A stretch of DNA of 64,000 bases from Closterium sp. Naga37s-1 (Eukaryota > Streptophyta > Zygnematophyceae > Desmidiales > Closteriaceae), in assembly GCA_947471745.1 (NCBI GenBank), contig CANJKZ010001148.1, positions 755,001 through 819,000 on the forward strand, written 5' to 3'. Position 1 is the first letter of the stretch, and each line of letters starts with the position of its first letter. Shown piece after piece: positions 41,384 to 53,037 of the stretch. The position numbers and the translations under genes are program-made. The notes beneath the pieces were generated by a model, which worked only from the letters and a program-made list of their open reading frames with translations, was not told where the DNA came from and did not search any database.

Positions 41384-44300
41384 TGAGAAGAAACAAGGAA
41401 TGAATGAACTATGAATGAATTGGGTACAAGTACTAACCCTAATTGGGTTGTACCCCTTATGGGCTACCCCACTATAGCCTACACAATATGCATGAGCTAT
41501 AATATTCTGACACACCCCCATAGGCAAAGTGGGGGAGAACAAGGGGTCACAAGACCAGTCAAGCAAAGTAAAGCAAAGCAAGCTCAGGGTGGATCACAAA
41601 GTCACCACACATTCCGAGCACAAGTTCAAGGCCACAAGGCCAGTTCACATGCAGGAGTACATATGTGTATAGAGGCTAGACAAGCAAGAGCAGGTATATA
41701 TATATGTAACAGCACAAGCAAGGTCAAGAGGTGAGCAAGTGAGGCAAGGTAGGCACAAGGCCCAACTGAGTACAGAAGCGCTGATGGTCACAAGGCGCAA
41801 GCGCCTTGGTGAAGATATCAGCAGTGTTGGCCTCAGAGGCCACGTACGCAAGACGCAGCTGACCACGCTGCTGCAGCTCACGAGCAAGAAAGTAGCGGAG
41901 AGCAATGTGCTTCGTTCTGTGCTCCAGTCGCTGCTCCCGACACAAGGCCAGCATGGCCTTGTTGTCTACGTACAGCACTGGAGGAGAACGAGGCAGCTCT
42001 CCGAGGTCAGTCAGCAGGTAGGTGAGCCAGCGAAGCTCCTGTGCAGCCATGGCTCCTGCGTAGATCTCAGCCTCACAACTGGAGCCGAGAACAGAAGACG
42101 AGCGGGTAGCCCGCCACGAAACAGAGCCGGAACCAAGGCTGAAGGTGTAACCCTGTGACGACCGCTGCGTAGCCTGGTCGTCAGCCCAAGAAGCGTCTGC
42201 GTGCCCAGTAAGGACCACTAGACTCTGCCCTCCAAGCACAAGCCCCATGCCCGACGTACTGCACAAGTAGCGCAACACCCTCTTCGCTGCAGCCATGTGC
42301 TCCGGTCTGTGTCTCCCAGGAGCAACATAGCGTGCAAGAATGCTAAGAGGGTATGCAAGGTCAGGTCGTGTGCAGGTCATCAGGTACATGAGGCAGCCAA
42401 CAAGCTCTGGGTACGGGCCACTCGACTCTACGGACTCATCCGAAGGCAGAGCTGAGAGCGAGTGGCGAGTAGGCAGAGGAGTGGCCTGAGGCGAGGAGTA
42501 CGTGAAGCCGAAGCACTGAAGGACCTGCTGCACCATGTGTGACTGAGTCAGGGTAATGGTGCGGCGTGCTCTGTCCCGAGTGATCTGCAAGCCAAGGTAG
42601 CTGCGCAGTTCACCCAGGTCAGTGAACGTGTGTCTCTTCTGCAGCTCGGACTTCACGTGGGCTAGTCCAGCAGTGTCAGCTGTGGCAAAGACCAAGTCGT
42701 CGACGTACACGAGGATGTAGAACGGCGGCAAAGAAGTGTCGGTGCGCAGAAACAGCGACGGGTCGGCAGTAGAGGGAGCAAACCCAAGAGCCGCAAGTGT
42801 AAACCTCAGTGTGTCGTGCCACTCACGCGGTGCCTGGCGGAGACCGTAGACTGGCCGCCGTAGGCTCCACTGGGTGCCAGGAGGAAAAGACCCAGTGAAG
42901 CCAGGTGGGCGACGCAGCCAGATCTCCTCGTGCAGGCTGCCCTGCAAGAAAGCAGTGCTGAAGTCAAGAGAGTGTAGCTCGTAGTCACGGTGAGCAGCTA
43001 CGTGCAGCAGTACCCGAAGAGTGGTCATCTTCGGGGTGGGAGAGAAGGTCTGAAAGTAGTCAACTCCCTGCCGCTGACTGAAGCCACGAGCCACGTAACG
43101 CGCCTTGAAGACAGGCGGAGAACCCGGCGGTCGCTTCACCCTGAAAATCCACATGCCACTGACGATGTTCGCCCCAGGAGGGGGAACAGCGTCAACGTAG
43201 GTGCCTGTGGACTTCCAGGAAGCCATCTCTGCGTCCATAGCTGCCTGCCACTGAGAGGAGTAGGGACCCTCTATCGCCTCCGCGTAAGAGCGCGGAGTCG
43301 GGATGTCAAGTGCATCCGGGTCTCCCTCAGGGGTAAGCAGTACGGACACGAGATGAGGTGAAGCAGCGGCCAAGCACTGGAACTCCTCCTGCCTGTCCTC
43401 AAGGACGTCCGTGCCAAGGGCACACTCACCCCCGACGGACGGAGGACAGACAGACTCAGACTCAGCAACAAGACTGGCGACGTAGTCTAGGCGACAGCGA
43501 GCAGCAAAGTCGACGAGCTCAGCAACTAGGGCAGACGCAGCAGTGGACTCAAAGGAAGGGTCAGTGACAACAGTAGCAAGGAGACGCGTGACAGTAGGAC
43601 TGGCAGCGCGAAGAGAGTCCGACTCCGGGTCGGCAAGAGCAGGAAGAGAAGACTCAGGAGGAGAAGGCAAAGGGGCACGCAGAGGAGCAGTGGACGGACG
43701 CAGAGACATCCGGTGCGTGCCAGGGACAGGAGGAGGACGCTGACGCGAACCGCGACCACTAGTGCGAGCAGCACGGACAGGCGACGCAGGGCGAGACGCA
43801 GGCTCACGACGCTCAGCAAGACCTCCAGTAGGACCAGTGTAGGGAGACGGAGCAGGCAGTGGGGAGGCCGGCTGTAACTGTAACTGCGACGGGACAGGCT
43901 GTGGACACTCTAAGGGAGGAGGAGGACCAGTAGAAGGCGGGAGACCAAGAACCTGCTGAAGGAGCGGAACGAAGTACGGCCGAGGCCGCGCGGCGACTCC
44001 AGACACAGGAGGGACAGCACCAGCACCCCCAGTGGCAGCACCAGCACCAGAAGCAGCTCCAGCTCCAGAACCCCCAGCAGCACCAGTAGTACCCCCAGCA
44101 GGACCGCCTCCAGGACCGACAGCAGTAGCCTCCGCGCCAACACCCGCAGCAACTCCAGCTCCAGAAGTACCCGCAGGTCCAGCAGCTCCAGTACTCCCAG
44201 TACGAGCACCTCCGGGACCCGTGGCACCAGCTCTCTCAGCAGCAACAGAACCTCCAGTACCCGCAGCACCTCCAGCTCCAGCAGCTCGCCTCCAGCGCCG

Positions 44301-45570
44301 GGCAAACCACTCACGCAGCTCCTGGGGAGAGAGTGGCTCCCGGCGAGAAGGAGCACCCGGAGAACCGCCAGGCACAGCACCACCAGGCGTAGCACCCCCA
44401 GGCTCAGCACCTCCAGGCGTAGTACCCCCAGGCTCAGCACCCCCAGACGCAGCACCCCCAGGCTCAGCACCTCCAGGCGTAGCACCCCCAGGCTCAGCAC
44501 CCCCAGACGCAGCACCCCCAGGCTCAGCACCCCCAGTCGTAGTACCCACACGCTCAGCACCCCCAGAGTCAGCACCCACACGCTCAGCACCCCCAGAGTC
44601 AGCACCCCCAGCAGCACCAGAGTCACCAGCGACCTCGACAGGCTCAACAGCGTCTACCTGGGACACACCTGAAGGGGCAGGACCCTGAGGGGGGAGGGGG
44701 TCTACCGGGGGGGGACCTGGTACAAGGAAGAGCGGTGGCGGGGGGAGGGACGGAGTGCGGTAGGGGAAGAGGCGGTAGTAGGGGACCGACTCGTCGAACG
44801 TGACGTCCTGGGAGGACAGAACACGGCGAGAGGTGGGGTGGTAGAACTGCCACCCTGGGGCGTCAGGGGGGAAACCCAGGAAGACGCAAGGAGCAGCACG
44901 AGGGGACAGCTTGTCCGCAGACAAGTCGCGGACAAACGCCCGAGATCCCCAGACACGGAACGCAGACGCATCGCCAACCTTCCCCGTCCACAGCAAGGCT
45001 GGGGAGGTCTCCGGCATGGAGACCCTGGGCTGAAGGTTGATTTGATGCGCCGCGTACCGAACCGCAAACGGCCACAGAAAATGGGGGGCAGCCGCATGCA
45101 TCATGGACGTACGGGCGACGTCCATGACCATGCCAATGCGGCGCTCAGCAATCCCATTTTTCTGTGGAGAGTCCGGAAGCGTGAAGGTCTGGCGGATGCC
45201 TCGTGCACGACAGTAGGCTCGCAGAAGGCCAGAGGAGAACTCTCCGCCTCTGTCAGAGTGCAGACGCAGAACAGGAAAGTCCGAGCCGAAGCTCCGCCTG
45301 AGCTGGAGACGAGCTGCGCGGATCCAGTCGATCAACACCTCAGTGACATCACCCTTGCTGCGCAAGGGGAAGACTGTGGTGTAACGCGAGTAGTCGTCAA
45401 CCACCAGCAGGAAGTAGCGCTCGTGACCCTGTCCACGGACGCGGGCCGGGCCCCACACGTCCATGTGAAGCGTCTGCAGCGGGGCCTCTGTCGGAGGAAA
45501 CTGGGAGGAGTGAGGGGTAGCCCGCTGTCGTCCCTCGACACAGGGGACGCAGGTAGGGCCAGGCCCCGGA
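41384..45570 (-). mobile_element. Copia B, A-family copy nested in C (partial)
   Basis: One LTR is visible, 41384-41512 (129 bp, clearly related to the A LTR), with the A-type purine tract beside it. A long frame runs from the integrase region through the GAEPGG-type repeat, reverse transcriptase (YVDDLVFA) and RNase H to 41724, nearly identical in protein to A. On its right side it abuts the 5' half of C near 45570, so it is incomplete at that end. It shows that A-family copies also landed inside C. Confidence 0.88.
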
Positions 45571-45574
45571 GGCC

Positions 45575-48020
45575 GGAAGCGTGAACGACTGGGCAATGCC
45601 CTCCTCACTACAAAAATCATCAAGGAGACCGGAGGAAAACTCACCTCCTTGGTCAGAGTGCAGACGAAGTGCCGGGAGGTCCTGACTGAACCGTGCGCTC
45701 AGCTGGCGACGAGTAGCACGGATCCAAGGGATCAGAACAACACAGACGTTGCCCTTGCTCCGCAAGGGAAACACCGTGGTGTAGCGCGTATAGTCGTCGA
45801 CGACCAGTAAGAAGTAGCGCTCCCGGCCCTGCCCAGCAACGGGGGCTGGGCCCCACACGTCCATGTGAAGGGTCTGCACAGGTCCATTGGTCATAGGGAA
45901 CGAGGAGGAGTGAGGAGCGGCGCGCTGCTACCCCTCGACGCAGGGAGTGCACGGCGGCGCAAGCGACCGCAGGGGCGGGGGCAGGGACCTCGGAAGGCCA
46001 GAGACAAGAAGATGCGAGTGCATGCGACGCAGATGCTGCAGGGAGGGGTGACCAAGACGGTGGTGCCAGAGGAGAGACGGGTACGTGAGCAACCGATACG
46101 AGCACGACGTACCTGTCCTGATGCAGCTACCTGTGCAGACTCAGTGTGCAGTCTGTACAGCCCAGACCCCGGCCTCCTGGTGAACGTGGCGAGGTGGTCG
46201 CCAGTCACCGAGTCCGTACAGATCGCCACAAGCTCGCCCCCATGAGTAGTGGTAGTGACCAACTGATCCTGGAGGACGGCCTGACTCCCCAAGTTCGTAG
46301 AGAACGAGGGGAGGTGGAAACCTGTGAGGGAGCCAGAGAGGGCTGCAGGACACGGCAGGACAATGGTGCCGCATGCAACGACTGGGCCAGACGAGGGGTC
46401 GGCCAAAGTGACAAGGACAGGTGCTATGAGTGGTGTGACTGTGGTGTAGTCGCGGAAGAAGCAGCGAGACGCGACTGAGTCCAGCGTGAAGGTGTGCAAA
46501 GCCTCCGCAGGAACTACACCTGTGCTAGCAGACTCACAAGCACCTAGACTAGCAACCTCTACACTAGCAGAGCTAGGTACACAAGAATAGTAGTCACCCT
46601 CAGCACTAACACCAGCAGAATACATAGCATACATGGCAGCACACATCTGGTCCCAATCAAGAGCAAATACGTCTACGTTCCTCTTGAGCGATCCTAGCCA
46701 GTCAGGCGTCTTCAACTCACGAAACTCCTCGCGCCACGTGTCGTCGAGGCAGAAGAAGCAGCGCGCCTCAGTGTGCCTCTCCCAGCCACAGACCTCTCCA
46801 GGGCGGCCCGTGCGTCGGCGGTACTGGCAGCGAGCTCCACCACTACCCCCTCCACCTCGCTGGGCAACCCATGCACGAAGCTGATGTGGCGAGAGAGTCT
46901 CCTGCCGGCGCGACTGCTGCTGCTGCCCACCCCCAGAACCGCCGCCTCCACCAGCTGCACCCCCATACACAACTCCCTCGCCTCCACCATCGCTAGCTCC
47001 ACCTCGACCACCACCCGAAAACCCTCCGCCACCCCCAGTGACTCCACCACCCCGGCCACGTCCACCGCCCCCGCCACCTCCACCTCCACTGCCACCTCCA
47101 CCATCCCCGCCATTGCCACCGCCACCACCCTCACCACCGCCACCGCCGCCACCACCTCCACCACCCTTACCCTTCTGACGCCCACTCTTGTTGCGCCTCC
47201 CGCTAGGAGCGGACGCCGCACCGGCCTCCTCAACACCGAGGAAGTGAGAAGTAGCAGCAGAGGCGATAGACGGCGCGAGGAGGGAAGGGGAGCACCCCTT
47301 AAAAAAGGAAGGGAGGGGAGTGCCACAGCAGGCAGCTGCAGCGTAAGCACTTATCTCAGCCTCGAGGAGACGGGACTCAAACGAGGCAAGGCAGAGCTCG
47401 GTGGGGTCTAGGGCAAGAAAGTGGTCGCGGACGGGGCAAAGGGAGTCATGGAGACAGGTCACTAGGAAGTAGAGAGTGATGTACATCGGGGGGGGGGGGG
47501 AGAGGGGAGGGGGGGGTCTCAGCCAGAAAGTATGGCTTGAGAGCAGCACAGTAGCGAGTGTCACTGGTGCGCAGGTGAGTCATGAGGTTAGTGACAGTGG
47601 GGAATTCGGACAGCTCAGGAAAGAGGTACGGCAGCAGCAGGCGGCCTAGGGCGGCAGACGAGGGGGAGGAGTAGCGCTTCACTATAGCGTCATAGAGCGC
47701 TTTGGCCGTTTTTAGCTGGCGAAAGTGGGTCCTCTGGTTGGGCGGGAGGTGGTTGCGGACTGCAAGGGTGGCAGTGGCGTCACGTGCTAACCACTGTGTA
47801 CTATCTACGCGGTCATCCTTATACTTCTGATGTGCGTCTTCTAGCGCAGTAGGGGCAGGCTCAGTTGGAGTGGGCGGGGTAGGAAGGAAGCTTGAGGTGT
47901 GCTAAAAAAGAGAGACGTCGTCACTGGTAATGCTAAGCAGGTACAGGTGAAGGCCCTCTAGCCAGGACTCGTAATCGATCGACCTACCCTCAGCGTCAAA
48001 CTCCAGTACGGTGGGTGTCA
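45575..48020 (-). pseudogene. 5' coding half of C: Gag, protease, integrase start
   Basis: Frames read, in element order, a Gag with LLLPYLFPELSEFPTVTNLM, a Gly-rich stretch, a Cys/His segment (GWERHTEARCFF), a protease region with the RDYTTVTPL flank, and an integrase beginning LHMDVWGPAPVAGQG with LHSDQGGEFSSG. It is related to the A/B family but clearly a separate lineage. More than one break. Confidence 0.85.
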
Positions 48021-48079
48021 CCATGTTGAGCAGCGCGGCCTAGCGACAGTGACAAAGAAGACAGGACGAGGAACAAGGG

Positions 48080-48960
48080 GTAGTGCTAGGCCCGACCGGC
48101 GCGGGTATGCGGGGCTACTTGATAGGGCGGCTCGGCAGGGCGGCTCGGCAGGGTGGCTCGGCAGGGCGGCTTGGCAAGGGCAGCTCGGCAGGGCGGCTCG
48201 GCGCGTAGCAGTTCGAGCAGGGAAGCTGCAACAGTGGCAGCAATGACGGCTGCTGTGGCAAGGGCGGCTGCAGCGGTAGTAGTAGCGGCTGTAGCGTCAG
48301 TAGGCGGAAGCAGCAGGCGCAGCAGCTGCAGCGGCTGTAGCGGCAGCAGCACGGACAGTGACTGCAGCAGCTATAGCAGCAGAGCAGGCAACAGCAGCGA
48401 CTGTAGCTGCTGTGGTGACAGGGGGCAGAGGCAGCAGCACAGTGGCGGCAGTGGATGTGGCAGGAGCTGCTGCAGTGGCTGCAGCTATAGCAGGCGTGGC
48501 TGAGGCTGAAGGGGGGAGCGGCGCCTGCAGCAAGGGCGGTGGCAGCAGCAAGGGGCGCGCGGCAGCAAGGGGCGCGTGGCAGCAAGGGGCGCGCAGCAGC
48601 AAGGGGCGTGCGGCAGCATGGGGCGGCACGCAGGGCAGCGGGGCAGCGGGGGGAGTTGCGAGGCAGCGGCTGCTAAGCAGCAGCGCGGCGGCGGGCAGCA
48701 AGGCAGCAGGTCGCACGGGGCTGCGGGGCAGCAGGGGTCGCGGGGCAGCGGCTGCTATGCAACGCGACGGCAGCGGGGCAGCGGGGGTCGCAAGGCGCAC
48801 GGCGCGCGGGGCAATGGAGGCAGCGGGGCAGTGGGGGTGCGCGTCATGCGCAGGGCAGCAGGGCAGTGGGTCGTGATCTGGTGGGGGGTCGCGATCAGGG
48901 CAGCGAGGGGTGCGCGTCGCGCTGAGCAGCATGGCAGCGCAAATCTAAGGCGCGGAGCAG
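48080..48960. repeat. GC-rich repeat leader of C
   Basis: Repeats of GGCGGCTCGGCAGG near 48120-48210, then GCAGC-rich and GGGGCGCGCGGCAGCAAGG-type units near 48540-48800. The region between primer binding site and gag. Long Ala-rich frames on both strands are composition artefacts. Confidence 0.8.
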
Positions 48961-49036
48961 CGTGAATGACAACCGACGGGCAGCTAAAAATATAATGTGT
49001 AGGCTAGGACCGGTCCTAACCTAAGCTCTGAAACCA

Positions 49037-49181
49037 TGTTAAACTTAGTAGGCTAGGAATGGCTTCATTAGGTCAAGGGGGGGGGGGGGGGGGAGTACAA
49101 GGAGAGTGACGAGTGAAAAGTTGTACCCCCTAACATTCAACTCACTTTAGGCTAACTAAGAAATGTGATATAACTTTGACA
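49037..49181 (-). repeat. 5' LTR of C
   Basis: A 145-bp LTR with a run of 17 Gs at 49077-49093. Apart from the G run it differs from the 3' LTR at only a few positions. Confidence 0.9.
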
Positions 49182-49533
49182 ATATCGTCTCAGGTTGATC
49201 GCAGGAGAGTGTAGCAGCGGAAGTTTGCTAGTGAGGTCGGGTACGGACCTTGTAAGAAGAAGGAGATTTGAATCTCGACATAAGTAAATATTGCAATGCG
49301 GTACAAGGTTTATATAGGAATACAGGGGAATACGCAAGGTCCTAGCTAGCAATGTACTCTAAGGGGGTACATTCCCCTTAGGGCTAATCTAGATCGGGAA
49401 TGCCAAACGTGCGGTTCGGTAACATTACGCGCCACTGTAACTGTTTGAATGCATTTCCCGCGCTTGCAGTCATCTTCACGTTAGATTTTTTTACTACATG
49501 AATGTTGTTATGCAACAATTCCATATCGTAACA

Positions 49534-49932
49534 CCTGAAATATTGAAATTTAGAATGCATAGAGATTTCATAATTTAGAGGTATGCTTGACTTCGACGGC
49601 CCATTTGATGTTTGGGAGTAGGCTACTAGTACTAGGCTACTGTAACATCCTCGTTTAATTCGTTTGGTTTCATGTAGCCTCCCTGCTTGTAATGAGATCA
49701 ACCTGCAGAGCAATAAAGGAATTCCAACTTGCCCCGGCGAAGTGCTCTCGTTGGGCAACGCCAGGTGGGAACTTTCAGCTCGCGAAAATATCTTCCATGC
49801 TCAGAGGAACGCACTGAGCCGCCGTGGGAAATGCGTTTGGTTCGGCACCTCGGGTTAGGCTCAGCTGAGGTCAGGACGAGCCACGAACCACACACCACAG
49901 ACAATGCGAGAGCCCAACCAAAACCAAAATTA
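49534..49932. other. Host DNA between E and the MITE
   Basis: No gene, RNA gene or repeat is recognised here. It presumably continues the sequence found left of E at 28215-28345. Confidence 0.5.
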
Positions 49933-50399
49933 CGACGTGTTGCGACCCAACAAGTTGGGCTGGGTTAGGTCGACCTGGTCGACCTGACCATCGCGGTTCG
50001 GAACCTCAAAGAATTTCTGAAAAAATTTGGTACCCCCTCGAAGCACTTACAGCGCAATTTGTTTCTAGCTTCCCTGCAGGCTAGGCGAGCTGTGACGAGA
50101 TTCAGAAACTCGCTGAATTAACGGTTACTCCGAAACCTAGCCTCGCTGGATTTCCAATTCGTAAACGACTATAACACGAATATGTAGCGAGATTTTAAAA
50201 TTCGCTAGCTCAGGTAACTCGTCGCAATCTTGCTGAGTTGGGTCGGGTCGACCTGTTTGGCCCGACCAGGTCGACCCAGATCGGGCAGACCCAACTCGAT
50301 GCGGTTTGGTCGAGCTGGTTGGCTAGACCCGCGACACAGCCTTCCTAGAAATGAGAAATCCGACCTGGTCGACCCGACCTCTTTGGTCGCAACACGTCG
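49933..50399. mobile_element. MITE with TTA target duplication (PIF/Harbinger-like)
   Basis: Ends are perfect 15-bp inverted repeats, CGACGTGTTGCGACC at the left and its complement at the right. TTA stands on both sides (49930-49932 and 50400-50402). The 467-bp body has no frame and is rich in GGTCGACC-type palindromic blocks near both ends. The TTA duplication fits the PIF/Harbinger (Tourist) group. Confidence 0.85.
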
Positions 50400-50402
50400 T
50401 TA

Positions 50403-50956
50403 GTGACGAAAAGGTGCATTCTTGAAACATTTTAGAAATTTCTGCCTATTCCTGCCTATTCCGGAACACCTCAGTCTGAAGTAGGCTAGAGCCTGCTATG
50501 TCAGCCAGACTGAGAGGAGGCTAGGCTTGTTGGTTCGGTTTCGCGCCTTTTCAACATCTGTTCCTCAGATCTTGTTCTTGCATCTGAACCCTGACTAACC
50601 GTACTGAATATCTTATAGAACTCAACGCATCTTTCTAGAACTAAGACGAACTTGAATCCGTCCCCCGCACCATCCTGAAACCCTCACAACCACATTCAGG
50701 CAAGTCACGTATCTGTCAATTCCGCTCCCTCCATTGCATCACCTTCAAACTTGGAAGCTTTCTTTCTCCCTCCATTGGATCACCTTCAACGTCTTCTTTC
50801 CTCCTTACATCACCTTCAACCTTCTCTCTGCAGCTCAAGCGAGGGTTTCGTTCACTCACATTCGTCTTCTTTTCAAGAACCTTTTCTAGGCCGGTTCGCA
50901 AGCTCCCCCTAAGATCACCCTCTGCCTCCCTTTTCGCAGCCAACCTGAACAAAAGA
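50403..50956 (+). promoter_or_regulatory. Upstream region and 5' leader of the CENP-B-like gene
   Basis: Nothing coding is visible. A pyrimidine-rich stretch with repeated TCACCTTCAA phrases at 50735-50830 precedes the start codon. No TATA element could be fixed with confidence. Confidence 0.4.
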
Positions 50957-51371
50957 ATGTCGGATGAAACAGGCGAGTGATAGCTGTCTATTCTTCTTGC
51001 TTGTTTTGTATTTGGAGCATCGGTATAGGCGACTCAGAGCACTTAGGTTAAGTTTAGAGCCTCTTTCTCACAACAACCGTGCAAGGTTCACCCGGTTTTC
51101 TAGCTCTGGACGCGTGCTTCTACTTCTGAGTCTGATTTTTTAGCTGTAGGCGTGAGATTTCTATCGCTGAAATATTAAATGTTGATGCCGTTTTGGATAT
51201 GTAACTCTAGAAAAATCGTTCCTCAGCATAGACTGTAAGACGTATTTTCATTTTTCAATACTGCGTGTGCGGCCATTTCCTTGCCATTATAGCGTCAAGT
51301 TACTTTGTTTTCTCCTCATCATGTATCTTTTGTTTGCTTCATTTGATTCGATTACATATTTCATGTTGCAG
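50957..51371 (+). other. First exon and GC-AG intron
   Basis: ATGTCGGATGAAACAG is followed by GCGAGT and, 399 bases later, by a pyrimidine-rich TTGCAG acceptor at 51371. Splicing here joins MSDETG to LGADKV in frame. Using the nearby GT instead would hit a stop almost at once. The start codon itself is inferred. Confidence 0.6.
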
Positions 51372-53006
51372 GATTGGGAGCCGATAAGGTCATTGTTGAG
51401 ACCGCACCGGTCGAAAATAACCATCTCGCGTCACCTCCACCCTCGAGCGCTCATGATGACGCTGATGTCGCCACGACGACCGCGAGCGAACCTAGTGGTA
51501 GAACCGAGCGTGCAGACGGCGAACCAATGGTGGCTGAGGCGCAAAGGCTTGAGGACGATCGTTGCTCACCTGCTGCTGCTGCTTCGCCATCTGAAGCCAC
51601 CGCCGTAGTTGACGCCGTAGTCGGTGCTACCGCCGTAGTTGACGGTACCGCCGAGATTGACGCTGCTGATGCAATAGCTGCTCCTGCTGACACGCCGGTT
51701 ATGGATGCGGAGGGTGGAGGTGTGGAAGCGGAAGCGATGGAGGCGGAAAGAACGGAAACGGAGAAAACGGAGACGAAACGGATGGAGACGGAAAGTTTGG
51801 AGGAAGCAGCAGGTTCCGTCTCGCAGAAGGAAGGTGTTCCTGCTTCATCTTATCATGTTAAAGCCGCTGTGTCGGATCCCGTCGCGACTGCTTTGACTGC
51901 TGACGTCAACGGCTCTGTCACCGACGTTGCGGATCGAAATACTTGCGCTGTAGTAGCAGAAGAGGCGAAAGCAAAGGAAATGGAAGCGGAGAGAGGTGAG
52001 GAACGAGCAGCGGGCAATGCTTCTATCAACCCCGACGAGGAAGCACCTATAAGCTTGCAAGCAACCATGGACTCAGACGCACCTAAAAGCTCGCAAGCGC
52101 CGATGGAATCGGCGCCAGCTGCGGCAGATTCAGGCCCTTCGCAGCCCGTGGAACCGCCGCAACCGGTAGAGCAGTCGCTACCACAGCTGCCGCGGCCGTC
52201 ACAAGTGACGGCGGAGTCGAGTCAAAAGTTGCCGGTGGAACCGTCGCAACCGGTAGAGCCATCGCAACCGGTAGAGCCTCCGCAACCTCTCGAAGCGCAG
52301 CAGGCGGAGGCCCCACTGGCGGAGCCCGCACAGGCTGAGGCCCCACAGGCGGGCCGCCCGCAGGCGGAGCCCCCACAGGCGGAACCCATGCAGCAAGACT
52401 CCCCGCTGCCTGCAGCTCCTGCAGGAAGCGCGGAGCAATCTGCGCAGCAATCCGCGCAGCAATCCGCGCAGCCAGGTGGGGAAAGCCCAGGGGCAGGAAT
52501 GGCGGAAGGGGAAGCCGCAGGCGCAGGAGGTGTAGCATCCGCAGCAGCTGCAGCGGCAGCGTCAGCACCTTCAGCAACAGCAGCGGCAGCGGCAACACCA
52601 GCACCAGCAGCTGCGGCTGCGGCAGCACCAGCACCAGCACCAGCACCAGCACCAGCACCAGCACCAGCACCAGCACCAGCAGCGGCAGCGGCAGCGGAAA
52701 CAACGCCAGGGCCAGGCGCGCCAACATCCGCGGAACAGATGGGCCTTCCGCCAGGGACGCATATTCCCGCGGATGGAGGATTTTCCGCGCACGTAGCTCC
52801 GCCTGAAACTATGGGCATGGGGGTCCATGGGCATGGGCATGGGCATGGGCATGAGCATGGGCATGAGCATGGGCATGGGCATGCGCATGGGCATGCGTAC
52901 ATGGATGTTGGTAGCGCGCATATGGAGCATGGCAGTGGACAGATGGAGTATCATCAGCTGCAGCAACAGCAGAACCAGCGACAGCAGCAACAACAAATGC
53001 AGCAGC

Positions 53007-53037
<31 letters not shown>

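Larger units (their letters stand above)
34971..49181 (-). mobile_element. Copia retrotransposon C nested in the E 5' LTR, broken
   Basis: 3' LTR 34971-35104 (134 bp) and 5' LTR 49037-49181 (145 bp, longer mainly through a G run). Ends are TGTCAAAG and GTTTAACA. The primer binding site is 49025-49036 (TGGTTTCAGAGC, minus strand). It carries a GC-rich repeat leader (48080-48960), Gag, protease and the start of integrase on the right, and an RNase H end at 40670-41380 on the left. Gypsy G sits in its 3' untranslated part and copia B replaces its middle. Several breaks. LTR similarity suggests it is younger than E. Confidence 0.88.
28346..49533 (-). mobile_element. Copia-like retrotransposon E (outermost of a nest), broken
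   Basis: 3' LTR: 28346-29176, containing a TRIM. 5' LTR: 34937-34970 plus 49182-49533, split by element C. Host flanks are CCTGC and CCTGA, an almost perfect 5-bp duplication. The primer binding site is at 34925-34936 (TGGTATGAGAG on the minus strand). The internal region 29177-34936 carries Gag, protease, integrase, reverse transcriptase and part of RNase H. Coding parts are spread over several frames, with perhaps six or more breaks. The LTRs differ by indels as well as substitutions, so it is the oldest member of the nest. It lies just 3' of the APC8-like locus. Confidence 0.9.

Noticed and set aside
34966-49187. A 5-bp target duplication around copia C
   Set aside because: The flanks read GGATA and ATATC; only ATA is shared, so a clean duplication cannot be claimed although the E LTR clearly resumes on the other side.
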